Of a stretch of 64,000 bases of DNA, positions 16,508 to 24,973 are shown in pieces. Location: the NCBI GenBank assembly GCA_934623575.1, contig CAKTVL010000007.1:8664-72663 (forward strand), read 5' to 3'. The DNA is from an uncultured Oscillospiraceae bacterium (lineage in GTDB: Bacteria; Bacillota; Clostridia; Oscillospirales; Oscillospiraceae). Position 1 is the first letter of the stretch, and every line of letters begins with the position of its first letter. The notes under the pieces are model-generated. The model saw nothing but the letters and a program-made list of their open reading frames with translations, had not been told where the DNA came from and did not search any database. Made by a program: the position numbers and the translations under genes.

Positions 16508-18277
16508 ATGAACACAAATTGGAACGACCCCAACTTCCAGGGCTTCGCCCGCCAGAGCCGCCCGAAAAAGGAGCGCAAGGCCGTGGGCACGCCCCTGGGC
16601 CGCACGCTGCTGAACATCGCCGTCACGTTGGTGTTCGCCGCCGTGTATTTCTATGTGGTGCTGCCGCCCATCAGCCTGAAAAGCGAGGAATTCTACATCT
16701 TCGCCCTGCTGACCTGCGCGGTCTACGGCCTGTGCGCCGTGCTGACCTCCGGCTTTCAGGGCACCGGGGCCAAAGGGTACTTCGGCTTCCTGAAAAAGCA
16801 GTGCGCCGTGCCGCTGTTCATCGCCGTGGCCCTGGTGGCCACCGCGCTGGTGGGCGCCGCCGTGGGTTGGCAGCTGTTCCGGGCCGGGGATTACCGCGAC
16901 CTGCTCACCGTCACCGACGGCGACTTTGCCGCCGAGGTGGAGGAGATCAGCTACGACCAGATCCCCATGCTGGACGCCAACTCCGCCACCAAGCTGGGCA
17001 ACCGCAAGCTGGGCGAGCTGGCGGACATGGTCTCCCAGTTCGAGGTGGCCGACGACTACACCCAGATCAACTACCAGGGCCGCCCGGTCCGGGTCACGCC
17101 CCTGCGCTACGGCGACATCATCAAGTGGCTGAACAACCGCGCCCAGGGCCTGCCCGCCTACCTGCTCATCGACATGGTCACCCAGAACGTGGAGGTGGTA
17201 CGCCTGGAGGACGGCATCCACTATACCACCGCCGAGCATTTCAGCCGCAACCTGTACCGCCACCTGCGCTTCCACTACCCCACCTATATGTTTGACGAGC
17301 CGGCCTTTGAGATCGATGAAAACGGCGATCCCTGGTGGGTCTGCCCCCGGGTCAGCCACACCATCGGCCTCTTCGGCGGCCGGGACATCATCGGTGCGGT
17401 GCTGGTCAACGCCGTCACCGGCGAGAGCACCTATTACCAGACCGGCGATGTGCCCAGCTGGGTGGACCATGTGTTCACCGCCGAGCTGATCATGCAGCAG
17501 TACGACTACCACGGCGCGTATGTCAACGGCTTCATCAACTCCCTGTTCGGCCAGCGGGACGTCACCGTCACCACCGAGGGGTATAACTACATCGCCATCG
17601 GCGATGATGTGTATATGTACACCGGCGTCACCTCCGTGGTGTCCGACGAGTCCAATATCGGCTTCATCCTCTCCAACCAGCGCACCAAGGATACCCGCTT
17701 CTACCTGGTGGCCGGCGCGAAAGAGTACTCCGCCATGGACAGCGCCAAGGGTCAGGTCCAGCAGATGAAGTACACCGCCACCTTCCCGCTGCTGCTGAAC
17801 ATCTCCGACCAGCCCACCTATTTCATGGCGCTGAAGGACGCCGCCGAGCTGGTGAAGATGTACGCCATGGTCAATGTCAGCCAGTATCAGATCGTGGCCA
17901 CCGGCGACACCGTGGCCCAGTGCGAGGCCAACTACCGCCGCATCCTGGCGGAGAAGGGTCTGGTGTCCACCGACGATGCCGACCTGCCCCTCACCGGACA
18001 GAATGAGGCCGTGGGCGTACTGGACGACATCCGCTCCGCCGTGGTGGACGGCAATACCCTGTACTACCTGCACCTCTCCGGCGACGCGCACTACTATGTG
18101 ATCTCCGCCGCCCGGCAGCCGGAGGTGGTCATCTACAACGTGGGCGACAGTGTCACCGTCCGCTTTGCCGATGGTCAGGGCACCATCCTCACCGCCGACA
18201 GCGTGGAGCGCACCGTCCCGCCGCAGCCCGCCCAGCCCGCTCCCGATGGACCGGACACACCCGATGAAGCCCAGTGA
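16508..18277 (+). CDS. Large membrane protein of unknown function, three N-terminal helices
   Basis: 589 residues. After a basic, proline-containing N-terminus come hydrophobic segments at about 33-52, 59-78 and 97-118, then a ~460-residue domain presumably outside the cell. That domain has repeated phrases suggestive of a signalling or cell-envelope role (YDQIPMLDANSATKLGNRK, QYDYHGAYVNGFINSLFG, SNIGFILSNQRTKDTRFY) and ends in a Pro/Ala-rich tail. I recognise it only as a conserved type in gut Clostridia, with no assigned function and no catalytic motif I can name. GAAGGAGAAAGG precedes the ATG. The acetyltransferase gene follows after 21 bases. Confidence 0.85.
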   Translation: MNTNWNDPNFQGFARQSRPKKERKAVGTPLGRTLLNIAVTLVFAAVYFYVVLPPISLKSEEFYIFALLTCAVYGLCAVLTSGFQGTGAKGYFGFLKKQCAVPLFIAVALVATALVGAAVGWQLFRAGDYRDLLTVTDGDFAAEVEEISYDQIPMLDANSATKLGNRKLGELADMVSQFEVADDYTQINYQGRPVRVTPLRYGDIIKWLNNRAQGLPAYLLIDMVTQNVEVVRLEDGIHYTTAEHFSRNLYRHLRFHYPTYMFDEPAFEIDENGDPWWVCPRVSHTIGLFGGRDIIGAVLVNAVTGESTYYQTGDVPSWVDHVFTAELIMQQYDYHGAYVNGFINSLFGQRDVTVTTEGYNYIAIGDDVYMYTGVTSVVSDESNIGFILSNQRTKDTRFYLVAGAKEYSAMDSAKGQVQQMKYTATFPLLLNISDQPTYFMALKDAAELVKMYAMVNVSQYQIVATGDTVAQCEANYRRILAEKGLVSTDDADLPLTGQNEAVGVLDDIRSAVVDGNTLYYLHLSGDAHYYVISAARQPEVVIYNVGDSVTVRFADGQGTILTADSVERTVPPQPAQPAPDGPDTPDEAQ

Positions 18278-18298
18278 TCCGCGCCGGGAGGTGTGAAA

Positions 18299-18886
18299 AT
18301 GACAGAGCGGGAAAAGATGCGGCGGCAGCTGCTCTATGATGCCAATAACGATAAGGCACTGACAGCGGAGCGCGCCAATGCCAAGGAGCTGTGCTATCAG
18401 TATAATCTGCTCCATCCGTCCGACGAAAAGGCCCAGCAGGCGCTGCTGCGCCGGCTGCTGGGCAGGACCCGGGGCGCGTTCCATATCGTCGCCCCGTTCT
18501 GGTGCGATTACGGCTGCAACATTGAGCTCGGCGAGAACTTCTTTGCCAACCACAATACCGTGATCCTGGACGGGGGAAAGGTCACCTTTGGGGATAATGT
18601 GTTCGTGGCGCCCAACTGCGGCTTCTACACCGCGGGACACCCCGTTGATCATCAGCGCCGCAATAAGGGACTGGAGTATGCCTATCCCATCACGGTGGGC
18701 GACAACGTCTGGATTGGCGCCGGCGTGCAGGTCATGCCGGGCGTCACCATCGGCAGCAATGTGGTGATCGGCGGCGGCAGCGTCGTGGTGAAGGATATCC
18801 CCGACAACTCCGTGGCCGTCGGCAACCCCTGCCGCGTGATCCGCCCGATCACGGAAGAGGATCAAAAGACCTGCTGGGACAGGTGA
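18299..18886 (+). CDS. Sugar O-acetyltransferase (maltose/galactoside acetyltransferase family)
   Basis: 195 residues. An N-terminal Mac domain (EKMRRQLLYDANNDKALTAER) precedes left-handed parallel beta-helix hexapeptide repeats (IELGENFFANHNTVILDGG, VGDNVWIGAGVQVMPG, IGGGSVVVKDIP). The catalytic His is expected in TAGHPVDHQRR. It transfers acetyl from acetyl-CoA to a sugar hydroxyl. ATG 18299 was preferred to GTG 18293 because GGAGG is 7 bases before it. It is co-directional with the membrane protein 21 bases upstream, so it may act on a cell-surface sugar; that link is inference. Confidence 0.92.
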   Translation: MTEREKMRRQLLYDANNDKALTAERANAKELCYQYNLLHPSDEKAQQALLRRLLGRTRGAFHIVAPFWCDYGCNIELGENFFANHNTVILDGGKVTFGDNVFVAPNCGFYTAGHPVDHQRRNKGLEYAYPITVGDNVWIGAGVQVMPGVTIGSNVVIGGGSVVVKDIPDNSVAVGNPCRVIRPITEEDQKTCWDR

Positions 18887-18914
18887 TCCGCCCGCGTCCG
18901 CAGGCGTGGAATCC

Positions 18915-19100
18915 CTCCTTGCCTTCCCCTTGAGGGGTTCGCGGTGTTGAATGACAGGCCGGTGGCCTGTCAGACCCGCGAACCGACCGGCCTGCAGGGA
19001 GACAGGTGTCAGCCGCAGGCTGACGGATGAGGTGTCATTGCGAGGAGGGCGCAGCCCGACGCGGCAATCCGTATCCTTTTTATAGGGGCCGATGCCCACA
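18915..19100. repeat. Composite intergenic repeat, copy B
   Basis: The 296-base gap between the acetyltransferase and copA has no gene. Positions 18921-19032 (TTCCCCTTGAGGGGTTCGCGG, TGACAGGCC..GGCCTGTCA hairpin, GACAGGTGTCAGCC) recur in reverse orientation at 46707-46820. Positions 19033-19070 match copy A at 12281-12318. Confidence 0.7.
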
Positions 19101-19134
19101 TCCGCCCTCCGCAGCGAGCCTGCACCCCACACAC

Positions 19135-19171
19135 GCAAAAAAAGAACCGCCGGAGGGCGGTTCTTTTTTGC
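19135..19171. terminator. Terminator of the csoR-copA operon
   Basis: GCAAAAAAAGAACCGCC / GGCGGTTCTTTTTTGC with GGAG loop, just after the copA stop codon. Confidence 0.85.
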
Positions 19172-19182
19172 GTTATGCGTCG

Positions 19183-19383
19183 TTACTTGATCTCCACGAC
19201 CTCGTATCCCGCGTCGGTGACGGCCTTCCTCAGCGCCTCGTCGCTCACCTCGCCGGTGACCACCGCGGTGCCGGAGGTCAGGTCTACCTCCGCCTGCACG
19301 CCCAGTGCCGTCAGCGCCTTTTCCACATGTGCCACGCAGTGGGCGCACATCATTCCCTTGATGGTGATGGTCTTTTTTGCCAT
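19183..19383 (-). CDS. Possible independently translated CopZ-like copper chaperone (nested in copA frame)
   Basis: 66 residues, in frame with and identical to the end of copA. It begins MAKKTITIKGMMCAHCVAH and has the full HMA fold length and CxxC site of a CopZ chaperone. The ATG at 19383 follows AAGGAGG by 8 bases, as good as any ribosome site in the window. Two readings are possible: an internal start producing both CopA-HMA and free CopZ, or a recent loss of the stop codon between adjacent copA and copZ genes. Sequence alone cannot show which product exists. Confidence 0.5.
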   Translation of the reverse strand: MAKKTITIKGMMCAHCVAHVEKALTALGVQAEVDLTSGTAVVTGEVSDEALRKAVTDAGYEVVEIK

Positions 19384-21693
19384 TGTCGTATCCTCCTTGT
19401 CAATGTCTGTTTTCTCCTCGGTGCGCTGCACCGTTTCTTCACGATTTCCATGACTTTCTAGCTTGTTCCAAGATGCTGTCCACCCCCGCAGCCGCAGGGC
19501 GTTGGACACCACGCACACGCTGCTCAGGCTCATGGCCGCCGCCGCGATCATGGGGTTCAGGGTGATGCCGAAGGCTGGATACAGCACGCCTGCCGCCACC
19601 GGAATGCCCACGGAATTGTAGAAAAATGCCCAGAACAGGTTCTGCCGTATGTTCCGCAGCGTGGCCCGGGACAGCGCTGCCGCATCCGCAATATCCATCA
19701 GGCTGCTGCGCATCAGCACGATATCCGCCGACTCGATGGCCACGTCCGTGCCCGCGCCGATGGCCAGTCCTATGTCCGCCGTCACCAGCGCCGGGGCATC
19801 GTTGATGCCGTCGCCCACCATGGCCACCTTCTTGCCCTGCTGCTGCAGCTCCTGTACCACCCGGGCCTTGTCCTGAGGCAGGACCTGCGCGATGACGCGG
19901 CTGACGCCCACCTGGCGGGCGATGGCGTCTGCGGTGCGCTGGTTGTCGCCGGTGAGCAGCACCACGTCGCAGCCCATGCCCCGCAGGGCGGCGATGGCCG
20001 CCGCGCTGTCCGCCTTGACCACGTCTGCCACGGCGATAACGCCCAGCAGCGCGGTGCCGGCGGCGATGAACAGCGGCGTCTTGCCGTCCTCAGCCAGGGC
20101 GGCTGCGCCGTCGCGCAGCGCCGGGCTGACGGCGATGCCGGAGCGCTCCATAAACGGCTCGTTGCCTGCCAGCAGCGTCACGCCCTCCGTCTGCGCGGTG
20201 ACGCCGCCGCCGGCCACGGCGGCGAAATCGGTCACAGGACGCAGGGTCAGGCCGCGTCTTTCCGCCTCGGCCACGATGGCCCCGGCCAGCGGGTGCTCAG
20301 AGGGCGTTTCCAGCGACGCGGCAGCCCGCAGCAGTGTGTCCTCGTCCATGCCCTCTGCGCACAGCAGGTCGGTGACTTGGGGCTTGCCCTGGGTGACGGT
20401 GCCGGTCTTGTCCAGCACCACCGTGTCCACCCGGCCCATCAGCTCCAGACTGGCGGCGGACTTGATGAGGATGCCCTGCTCCGCCGCCTTGCCGGTGGCC
20501 ACGGTGATGGCCACCGGTGTGGCCAGGCCCAGCGCGCAGGGGCAGGAGATCACCAGCACGGCGATGGCGATGGACAGGCAGAAGCGCACGCCCATGCCGC
20601 CCACAGTGGCCCACAGAATAGCCGCGAGCAGCGCGATGGAGATGACCACCGGCACGAACACGGCGCTGATCTTATCCGCCAGACGACTGATGGGGGCCTT
20701 GCCGCTGGCGGCCTGCTCCATCAGCTGGATGATCTGGGAGAGGGTGGTGTCCGCGCCTACACGATCCGCCGTCAGCTCCAGATAGCCGCCGGTGAGGATG
20801 GTGGCGGAGACGGCCTTGTCGCCCGCGCCCTTCTCTACCGGCATGCTCTCGCCGGTGAGGGCGGATTCGTCCACGGTGCCGCTGCCGGCGGTGACGGTGC
20901 CGTCCACGGGGATGCGCCCGCCCTGGCGGACGATGACCGTCTCACCGGGGTGGATGTCCCCGGTGGGCACGGTGACCTCCTTACCGTCGCGGCGCACCAC
21001 GGCGGACTCCGGCGCCAGAGCCAGCAGGGCGGTGATGGCCCCGGTGGTCTTGCCCTTGGAGCGCTCCTCCAGGTACTTGCCCACGGTCACCAGGGACAGG
21101 ATCATGCCCGCCGACTCGAAATACAGGTCGGGCATGCCGGTGACCTTGCCGGCGGCCAGCAGACCCATCTCGATGAGGCTGTATACCAGCCCTGCCGCTG
21201 CGCCCAGGGCCACCAGCGAGTCCATGTTGGGCGCGCCCTTGAACAGGCGGGAGAAGCCCACGGTGAAGTAGCTGCGGTTCAGGATCAGGATGGGAATGGT
21301 CAGCGCCAGCAGCACGAAGGCCGACAGCAGGGGCTGCGTGTGCATGAACATGGGCACGGGCAGGCCCATCATGTGGCCCATGCTCAGGTAAAACAGCGGC
21401 ACCAGGCATACCACCGACCACAGCAGGCGGCGGCCCATAGCCTTTACCGCGGCGTCCTGCTCCGCGTGCAGGTCCCGCCGGGCCTCGCTCTCCGGCGCGG
21501 CGCCGTAGCCCGCCGCCGTGACGGCGGCGACGATGGCCGACGGGTCCACGCCCTCGTCCCGGTCGCAGACCAGGGATCCCAGCATCAGATTCACCGACGC
21601 GTTGTGTACACCGGGGACGCTGGACGCGGCCTTCTCCACATGGGCGGCGCAGGCGGCGCAGGTCATACCGGTGATGACGAATTTTTCTGTCAT
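19183..21693 (-). CDS. copA: Copper-exporting P1B-type ATPase with extra C-terminal metal-binding domain
   Basis: 836 residues. Order: N-terminal HMA domain (GMTCAAC, C12/C15), membrane helices, actuator TGES, transport motif SCPCALGLATP, phosphorylation site DKTGTVTQGK (~425), SEHPLAGA, GDGINDAP, final helices, and then beyond ~residue 745 a linker plus a second HMA domain (GMMCAHC, C783/C786). It pumps Cu(I) out of the cell using ATP. A C-terminal HMA domain is unusual for CopA. It starts at residue 771 with its own ATG behind a strong AAGGAGG, so it may also be made separately as a chaperone. AAGGAG lies 8 bases before the copA ATG; csoR is 12 bases upstream. Confidence 0.93.
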   Translation of the reverse strand: MTEKFVITGMTCAACAAHVEKAASSVPGVHNASVNLMLGSLVCDRDEGVDPSAIVAAVTAAGYGAAPESEARRDLHAEQDAAVKAMGRRLLWSVVCLVPLFYLSMGHMMGLPVPMFMHTQPLLSAFVLLALTIPILILNRSYFTVGFSRLFKGAPNMDSLVALGAAAGLVYSLIEMGLLAAGKVTGMPDLYFESAGMILSLVTVGKYLEERSKGKTTGAITALLALAPESAVVRRDGKEVTVPTGDIHPGETVIVRQGGRIPVDGTVTAGSGTVDESALTGESMPVEKGAGDKAVSATILTGGYLELTADRVGADTTLSQIIQLMEQAASGKAPISRLADKISAVFVPVVISIALLAAILWATVGGMGVRFCLSIAIAVLVISCPCALGLATPVAITVATGKAAEQGILIKSAASLELMGRVDTVVLDKTGTVTQGKPQVTDLLCAEGMDEDTLLRAAASLETPSEHPLAGAIVAEAERRGLTLRPVTDFAAVAGGGVTAQTEGVTLLAGNEPFMERSGIAVSPALRDGAAALAEDGKTPLFIAAGTALLGVIAVADVVKADSAAAIAALRGMGCDVVLLTGDNQRTADAIARQVGVSRVIAQVLPQDKARVVQELQQQGKKVAMVGDGINDAPALVTADIGLAIGAGTDVAIESADIVLMRSSLMDIADAAALSRATLRNIRQNLFWAFFYNSVGIPVAAGVLYPAFGITLNPMIAAAAMSLSSVCVVSNALRLRGWTASWNKLESHGNREETVQRTEEKTDIDKEDTTMAKKTITIKGMMCAHCVAHVEKALTALGVQAEVDLTSGTAVVTGEVSDEALRKAVTDAGYEVVEIK

Positions 21694-21705
21694 ACTGCCA
21701 TCTCC

Positions 21706-22008
21706 TTATTTCATCAGCTTTTGCAGGGTGGTCACCAGCTCGTCGATGACCCCGTCGTCCCCCTGCCGGATGCCGTCCGCCACGCAGGTGCGGATGTGCG
21801 CCGCCAGCAGCTCCTTGTTGAAGCTGTTCAGCGCCGCACTGACGGCGGACACCTGGACCAGGATGTCGGGACAGTAGGCGTCCTTGCGGAGCATCTCCTG
21901 CAGGCCCCGGACCTGGCCCTCGATGCGGCACAGGCGGTTCAGGAGCTTTTTCTGCTCCTCCGGGGTGCGATGCTTGGTTTTTTCATGGCAGCAGCAAGCG
22001 GGTTCCAT
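21706..22008 (-). CDS. csoR: CsoR-type copper-sensing repressor
   Basis: 100 residues, all-helical DUF156/CsoR fold (RLCRIEGQVRGLQEML). The three Cu(I) ligands are in canonical spacing: C46, H71, C75. The N-terminus adds a CCCH cluster that may bind extra metal. It represses the copper operon and is released by Cu(I). The ATG at 22008 has AGGAGG nine bases upstream. It is the first gene of csoR-copA, and palindromes resembling CsoR sites lie inside the promoter and over the leader. Confidence 0.95.
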   Translation of the reverse strand: MEPACCCHEKTKHRTPEEQKKLLNRLCRIEGQVRGLQEMLRKDAYCPDILVQVSAVSAALNSFNKELLAAHIRTCVADGIRQGDDGVIDELVTTLQKLMK

Positions 22009-22014
22009 AGAAAT

Positions 22015-22031
22015 ATACCTCCTGGGGGTAT
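22015..22031. promoter_or_regulatory. CsoR-like palindrome over the csoR leader and ribosome site
   Basis: ATACCTCCTGGGGGTAT, an imperfect palindrome of the TACC..GGTA type. It covers the csoR Shine-Dalgarno region, so binding here would block elongation. Confidence 0.5.
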
Positions 22032-22047
22032 TTTTGATCACGGATGC

Positions 22048-22076
22048 ATTATATACCCCCGGCGGGTATTTGTCAA
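22048..22076 (-). promoter_or_regulatory. csoR-copA promoter with CsoR operator in the spacer
   Basis: Minus strand TTGACA (22071-22076), 17-base spacer, TATAAT (22048-22053). The palindrome ATACCCCCGGCGGGTAT (22053-22069) fills the spacer almost exactly, resembling known CsoR operators. The -35 box overlaps the stop codon of spoVAE. Confidence 0.85.
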
Positions 22077-22429
22077 CGCTTTTCTTTGGGCCGTACCAGC
22101 AGCGCCGCCAGCAGGGAGAACACGATGGCCGCGGCGATGCCGCCGGCCGTGGCGCTGAGCCCGCCGGTAAGCACGCCCAGCAGGCCCTGCTCTGCCACGG
22201 CCTCCGCCGCGCCCTTGGCCAGCGAGTACCCGAACCCCGTCAGCGGCACGGTTGCGCCTGCGCCGCCCCAGTCCACCACGTACTGGTATGCCCCCACCGC
22301 CTGCAGCACCACGCCCGCCACCACATAGCCCGTCAGGATACGGGCCGGGGTCAGGCTGGTCTTGTCCAGAATGATCTGTCCCACGGCGCACAGCAGTCCG
22401 CCGCAGAGAAAGGCATTGAGATACTCCAT
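22073..22429 (-). CDS. spoVAE: Stage V sporulation protein AE (SpoVAE/SpoVAEb)
   Basis: 118 residues, almost entirely hydrophobic, with three to four membrane segments and typical SpoVAE phrases (FLCGGLLCAVGQIILDKTSLTPARIL, shown here in part; GFGYSLAKG). SpoVA proteins form the inner-spore-membrane channel that moves dipicolinic acid into the forespore and out on germination. The ATG overlaps the spoVAD stop codon by one base, so the genes are coupled. Its stop overlaps the csoR promoter. Confidence 0.9.
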   Translation of the reverse strand: MEYLNAFLCGGLLCAVGQIILDKTSLTPARILTGYVVAGVVLQAVGAYQYVVDWGGAGATVPLTGFGYSLAKGAAEAVAEQGLLGVLTGGLSATAGGIAAAIVFSLLAALLVRPKEKR

Positions 22430-23451
22430 CACACGTCCTCCTTGGTCCGGGACAGCACCACCGCGTGGCAGATGCCCGGTATGCTCTCCCCCTGAAATGC
22501 GCTGGTGGTGCTCAGCAGCGCCCCGGTGGGGGCGAACAGCACCCGCTGCCACCGGCCCCGGCGCAGCTCCGGCAGCAGGTAGCCGCACAGCACCGCCGCC
22601 GAGCAGCCGCAGCCGCTACCCCCGGCGTGCATATCCTGCCGCTGCCGGTCGTAGAGCAGCAGGCCGCAGTCGGTATAGTTGGCCAGCTCCACGCCTTCCC
22701 GGCGGAACAGCTCCGTCAGGATGCGGCTGCCCACGTCCCCCAGGTCGCCGGTGAGGATCAGGTCGTAGTCCTTGGGCGACGTTCCGGTGTCCCGGAAGGC
22801 GGCCTGCAGGGTGTCGAAGGCGGCGGGGGCCATGGCCGCGCCCATGTTGGTCATGTCCGTCACGCCCAGATCCACGATGCGGCCCCGCACGGCGTGGGTG
22901 ATATACGGCCCCTCCGACTGGGCGTTCAGGATGCAGCAGCCCGCCGCCGTGGCCGTCCACTGGGCGGTGGGGGAGCGCTGGCTGCCGTAGGGCAGGGGCA
23001 TACGGTACTGGCGCTCCGCCGTGCAGAAGTGGGAGGACGTCTGGGCCGCGGCCATGCGGACCGCGCCGGAGGCGATGGCCATGGCGGCCAGCAGCAGCGT
23101 CTCGCCCATGGTGGAGCAGGCCCCGTAGATGCCGCAGAAGGGGATGCTGAAATCCCGCAGGCCGAAGGTGGCCCCGATGTTCTGGTTCAGCAGGTCGCCG
23201 GCAAAGACGCAGTCCAGGTCCCGGGCCGTCAGCCCGCCCTTTTGCAGGGCCAGCAGCAGGGCGTCCGCCTGCATGCGGGCCTCGCCCTGCTCCCAGGTCT
23301 TCTGGCCGCGGAAGGGGTCCGGCTCCACGGCGTCGAAGCAGCGGCCCAGGGGGCCCTCGCCCTCCAGCCGTCCCACCACCGCCGCGCAGCTGACCACGCC
23401 CGGCGGCTGCAAAAACCGGCAGGTCTGCCGGCTCAAGCGCTTTACGTTCAT
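22429..23451 (-). CDS. spoVAD: Stage V sporulation protein AD
   Basis: 340 residues with the thiolase-like SpoVAD fold: FCGIYGACSTMGETLLLA, AAQTSSHFCTAERQYR, LILTGDLGDVGS, and the glycine/cysteine-rich MHAGGSGCGCSAAVL. SpoVAD is the soluble, dipicolinate-binding component of the SpoVA channel. The start MNVKRLSRQT was chosen over an ATG five codons upstream by similarity. Upstream on the minus strand TCATA, 17 bases, CACACTA weakly resembles a sigma-G forespore promoter. SpoVAC, normally encoded just upstream, is absent; nfnB occupies that place. Confidence 0.94.
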   Translation of the reverse strand: MNVKRLSRQTCRFLQPPGVVSCAAVVGRLEGEGPLGRCFDAVEPDPFRGQKTWEQGEARMQADALLLALQKGGLTARDLDCVFAGDLLNQNIGATFGLRDFSIPFCGIYGACSTMGETLLLAAMAIASGAVRMAAAQTSSHFCTAERQYRMPLPYGSQRSPTAQWTATAAGCCILNAQSEGPYITHAVRGRIVDLGVTDMTNMGAAMAPAAFDTLQAAFRDTGTSPKDYDLILTGDLGDVGSRILTELFRREGVELANYTDCGLLLYDRQRQDMHAGGSGCGCSAAVLCGYLLPELRRGRWQRVLFAPTGALLSTTSAFQGESIPGICHAVVLSRTKEDV

Positions 23452-23531
23452 ATACGCACCTCGCAAAATAGCATTGCCCGTAGTGTGCGCAGCCCGGGGA
23501 AAAATATGAGAGGGCGCTTTTGAGAGAAAAA

Positions 23532-23559
23532 GACCGCTCCGGCGGGTGCCGAAGCGGTC
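23532..23559 (-). terminator. Terminator of the nfnA-nfnB operon
   Basis: GACCGCT..CGGC / GCCG..AGCGGTC hairpin with one internal mismatch, 16 bases past the nfnB stop. Confidence 0.65.
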
Positions 23560-23574
23560 CTGTGGGGGATGTAT

Positions 23575-24972
23575 TTACTTGCTCAGGTACTCGTCGATGG
23601 ACTTGGCGCCCAGCTTGCCGGCACCCATGGCCAGAATGACGGTGGCCGCGCCGGTAACGGCGTCGCCGCCGGCGTAGACGCCCTGGCGAGAGGTCAGGCC
23701 CTCCTCGTTGACGATGATACCGCCCTTCTTGTTGACCTCAAGGCCCTTGGTGGTGGACTTGATCAGCGGGTTGGGGCTGGTGCCCAGGGACATGATCACG
23801 GCGTCCACGCTCAGGTCGAACTCGCTGCCCTTCTTCTCCACGGGACGGCGGCGTCCGGAGGCATCCGGCTCGCCCAGCTCCATCTCGATGCAGGTCATGG
23901 ACTTGACGCAGTCCTGCTCGTCACCGTTGATGTGGACGGGGTTGTTCAGCGTCTTGAAGATGACGCCCTCCTCGATGGCGTGCTCCACCTCCTCGTGACG
24001 GGCGGGCAGCTCCTCCATGCCGCGGCGATAGACCACGTACACGTCGGCGCCCAGGCGCTTGGAGCAGCGGGCGGCGTCCATAGCCACGTTGCCGCCGCCC
24101 ACCACGGCCACGGTCTTGCCCCTCAGGTCCATGATGGGGGTGTCGCTGTCCTCGCGATAGGCCTTCATCAGGTTGATGCGGGTCAGGAACTCGTTGGCGG
24201 AGTAGACGCCCTTCAGGTTCTCGCCGGGGATGTTCATGAACATGGGCAGGCCCGCGCCGGAGCCGATGAACACGGCCTCGAAGCCGTACTCCTCCATCAG
24301 CTCGTCGATGGTGATGGTGCGGCCTACCACGGTGTTGGTCTCCACCTTGACGCCCATGGCCTTCAGGCCGTCCACTTCCTTCTGGACGATGGCCTTGGGC
24401 AGACGGAACTCGGGAATGCCGTACACCAGCACGCCGCCGGCCAGATGCAGCGCCTCGAACACCGTGACCTCATAGCCCTTCTTGGCCAGGTCGCCGGCGC
24501 AGGTCAGACCCGCAGGGCCGGAGCCGATGACAGCCACCTTGTGGCCGTTGGGGGCGGGCTTGGCAGCCGCCTCGGTGCTGTGGGCGTTGTGCCAGTCGGC
24601 CACAAACCGCTCCAGACGGCCGATACCCACGGGGTCGCCCTTCTTGCCGCGGACGCAGTGCATCTCGCACTGGCTCTCCTGCGGGCAGACGCGGCCGCAC
24701 ACGGCGGGCAGGGAGCTGGTCTGGTGGATGACCTGATAGGCGCCCTCGTAGTCCTTCTCCACGATCTTCTGAATAAACTCAGGAATGCGCACGTTGACGG
24801 GACAGCCGTCCACGCAGGGGTGGTTTTTGCAGTTCAGGCAGCGGGCCGCCTCGTCCAGCGCCTGCTCCTCGGTGTAGCCCAGGGCCACCTCCAGGAAGTT
24901 CTTATTGCGGACGTTGGGGTCCTGGGAGGGCATCTCGTTCTTATCCAAACGCATGTTGATCTTAGCAGCCAT
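23575..24972 (-). CDS. nfnB: NfnB/GltA-type NADPH-binding flavoprotein (transhydrogenase large subunit)
   Basis: 465 residues. An N-terminal Fe-S region (CLNCKNHPCVDGC, CGRVCPQESQCEMHC) would carry two [4Fe-4S] clusters. It is followed by FAD motif VAVIGSGPAGLTCAGD, NADPH motif VAVVGGGNVAMDAA and closing FAD motif GGDAVTGAATVI. Sequences like this are often labelled NADPH-dependent glutamate synthase small chain (gltA), but pairing with the NfnA-like gene one base upstream indicates NfnAB: electron-bifurcating NADH-dependent ferredoxin:NADP+ oxidoreductase. AGGAGG lies 8 bases before the ATG. Confidence 0.92.
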   Translation of the reverse strand: MAAKINMRLDKNEMPSQDPNVRNKNFLEVALGYTEEQALDEAARCLNCKNHPCVDGCPVNVRIPEFIQKIVEKDYEGAYQVIHQTSSLPAVCGRVCPQESQCEMHCVRGKKGDPVGIGRLERFVADWHNAHSTEAAAKPAPNGHKVAVIGSGPAGLTCAGDLAKKGYEVTVFEALHLAGGVLVYGIPEFRLPKAIVQKEVDGLKAMGVKVETNTVVGRTITIDELMEEYGFEAVFIGSGAGLPMFMNIPGENLKGVYSANEFLTRINLMKAYREDSDTPIMDLRGKTVAVVGGGNVAMDAARCSKRLGADVYVVYRRGMEELPARHEEVEHAIEEGVIFKTLNNPVHINGDEQDCVKSMTCIEMELGEPDASGRRRPVEKKGSEFDLSVDAVIMSLGTSPNPLIKSTTKGLEVNKKGGIIVNEEGLTSRQGVYAGGDAVTGAATVILAMGAGKLGAKSIDEYLSK

Positions 24973-24973
24973 C

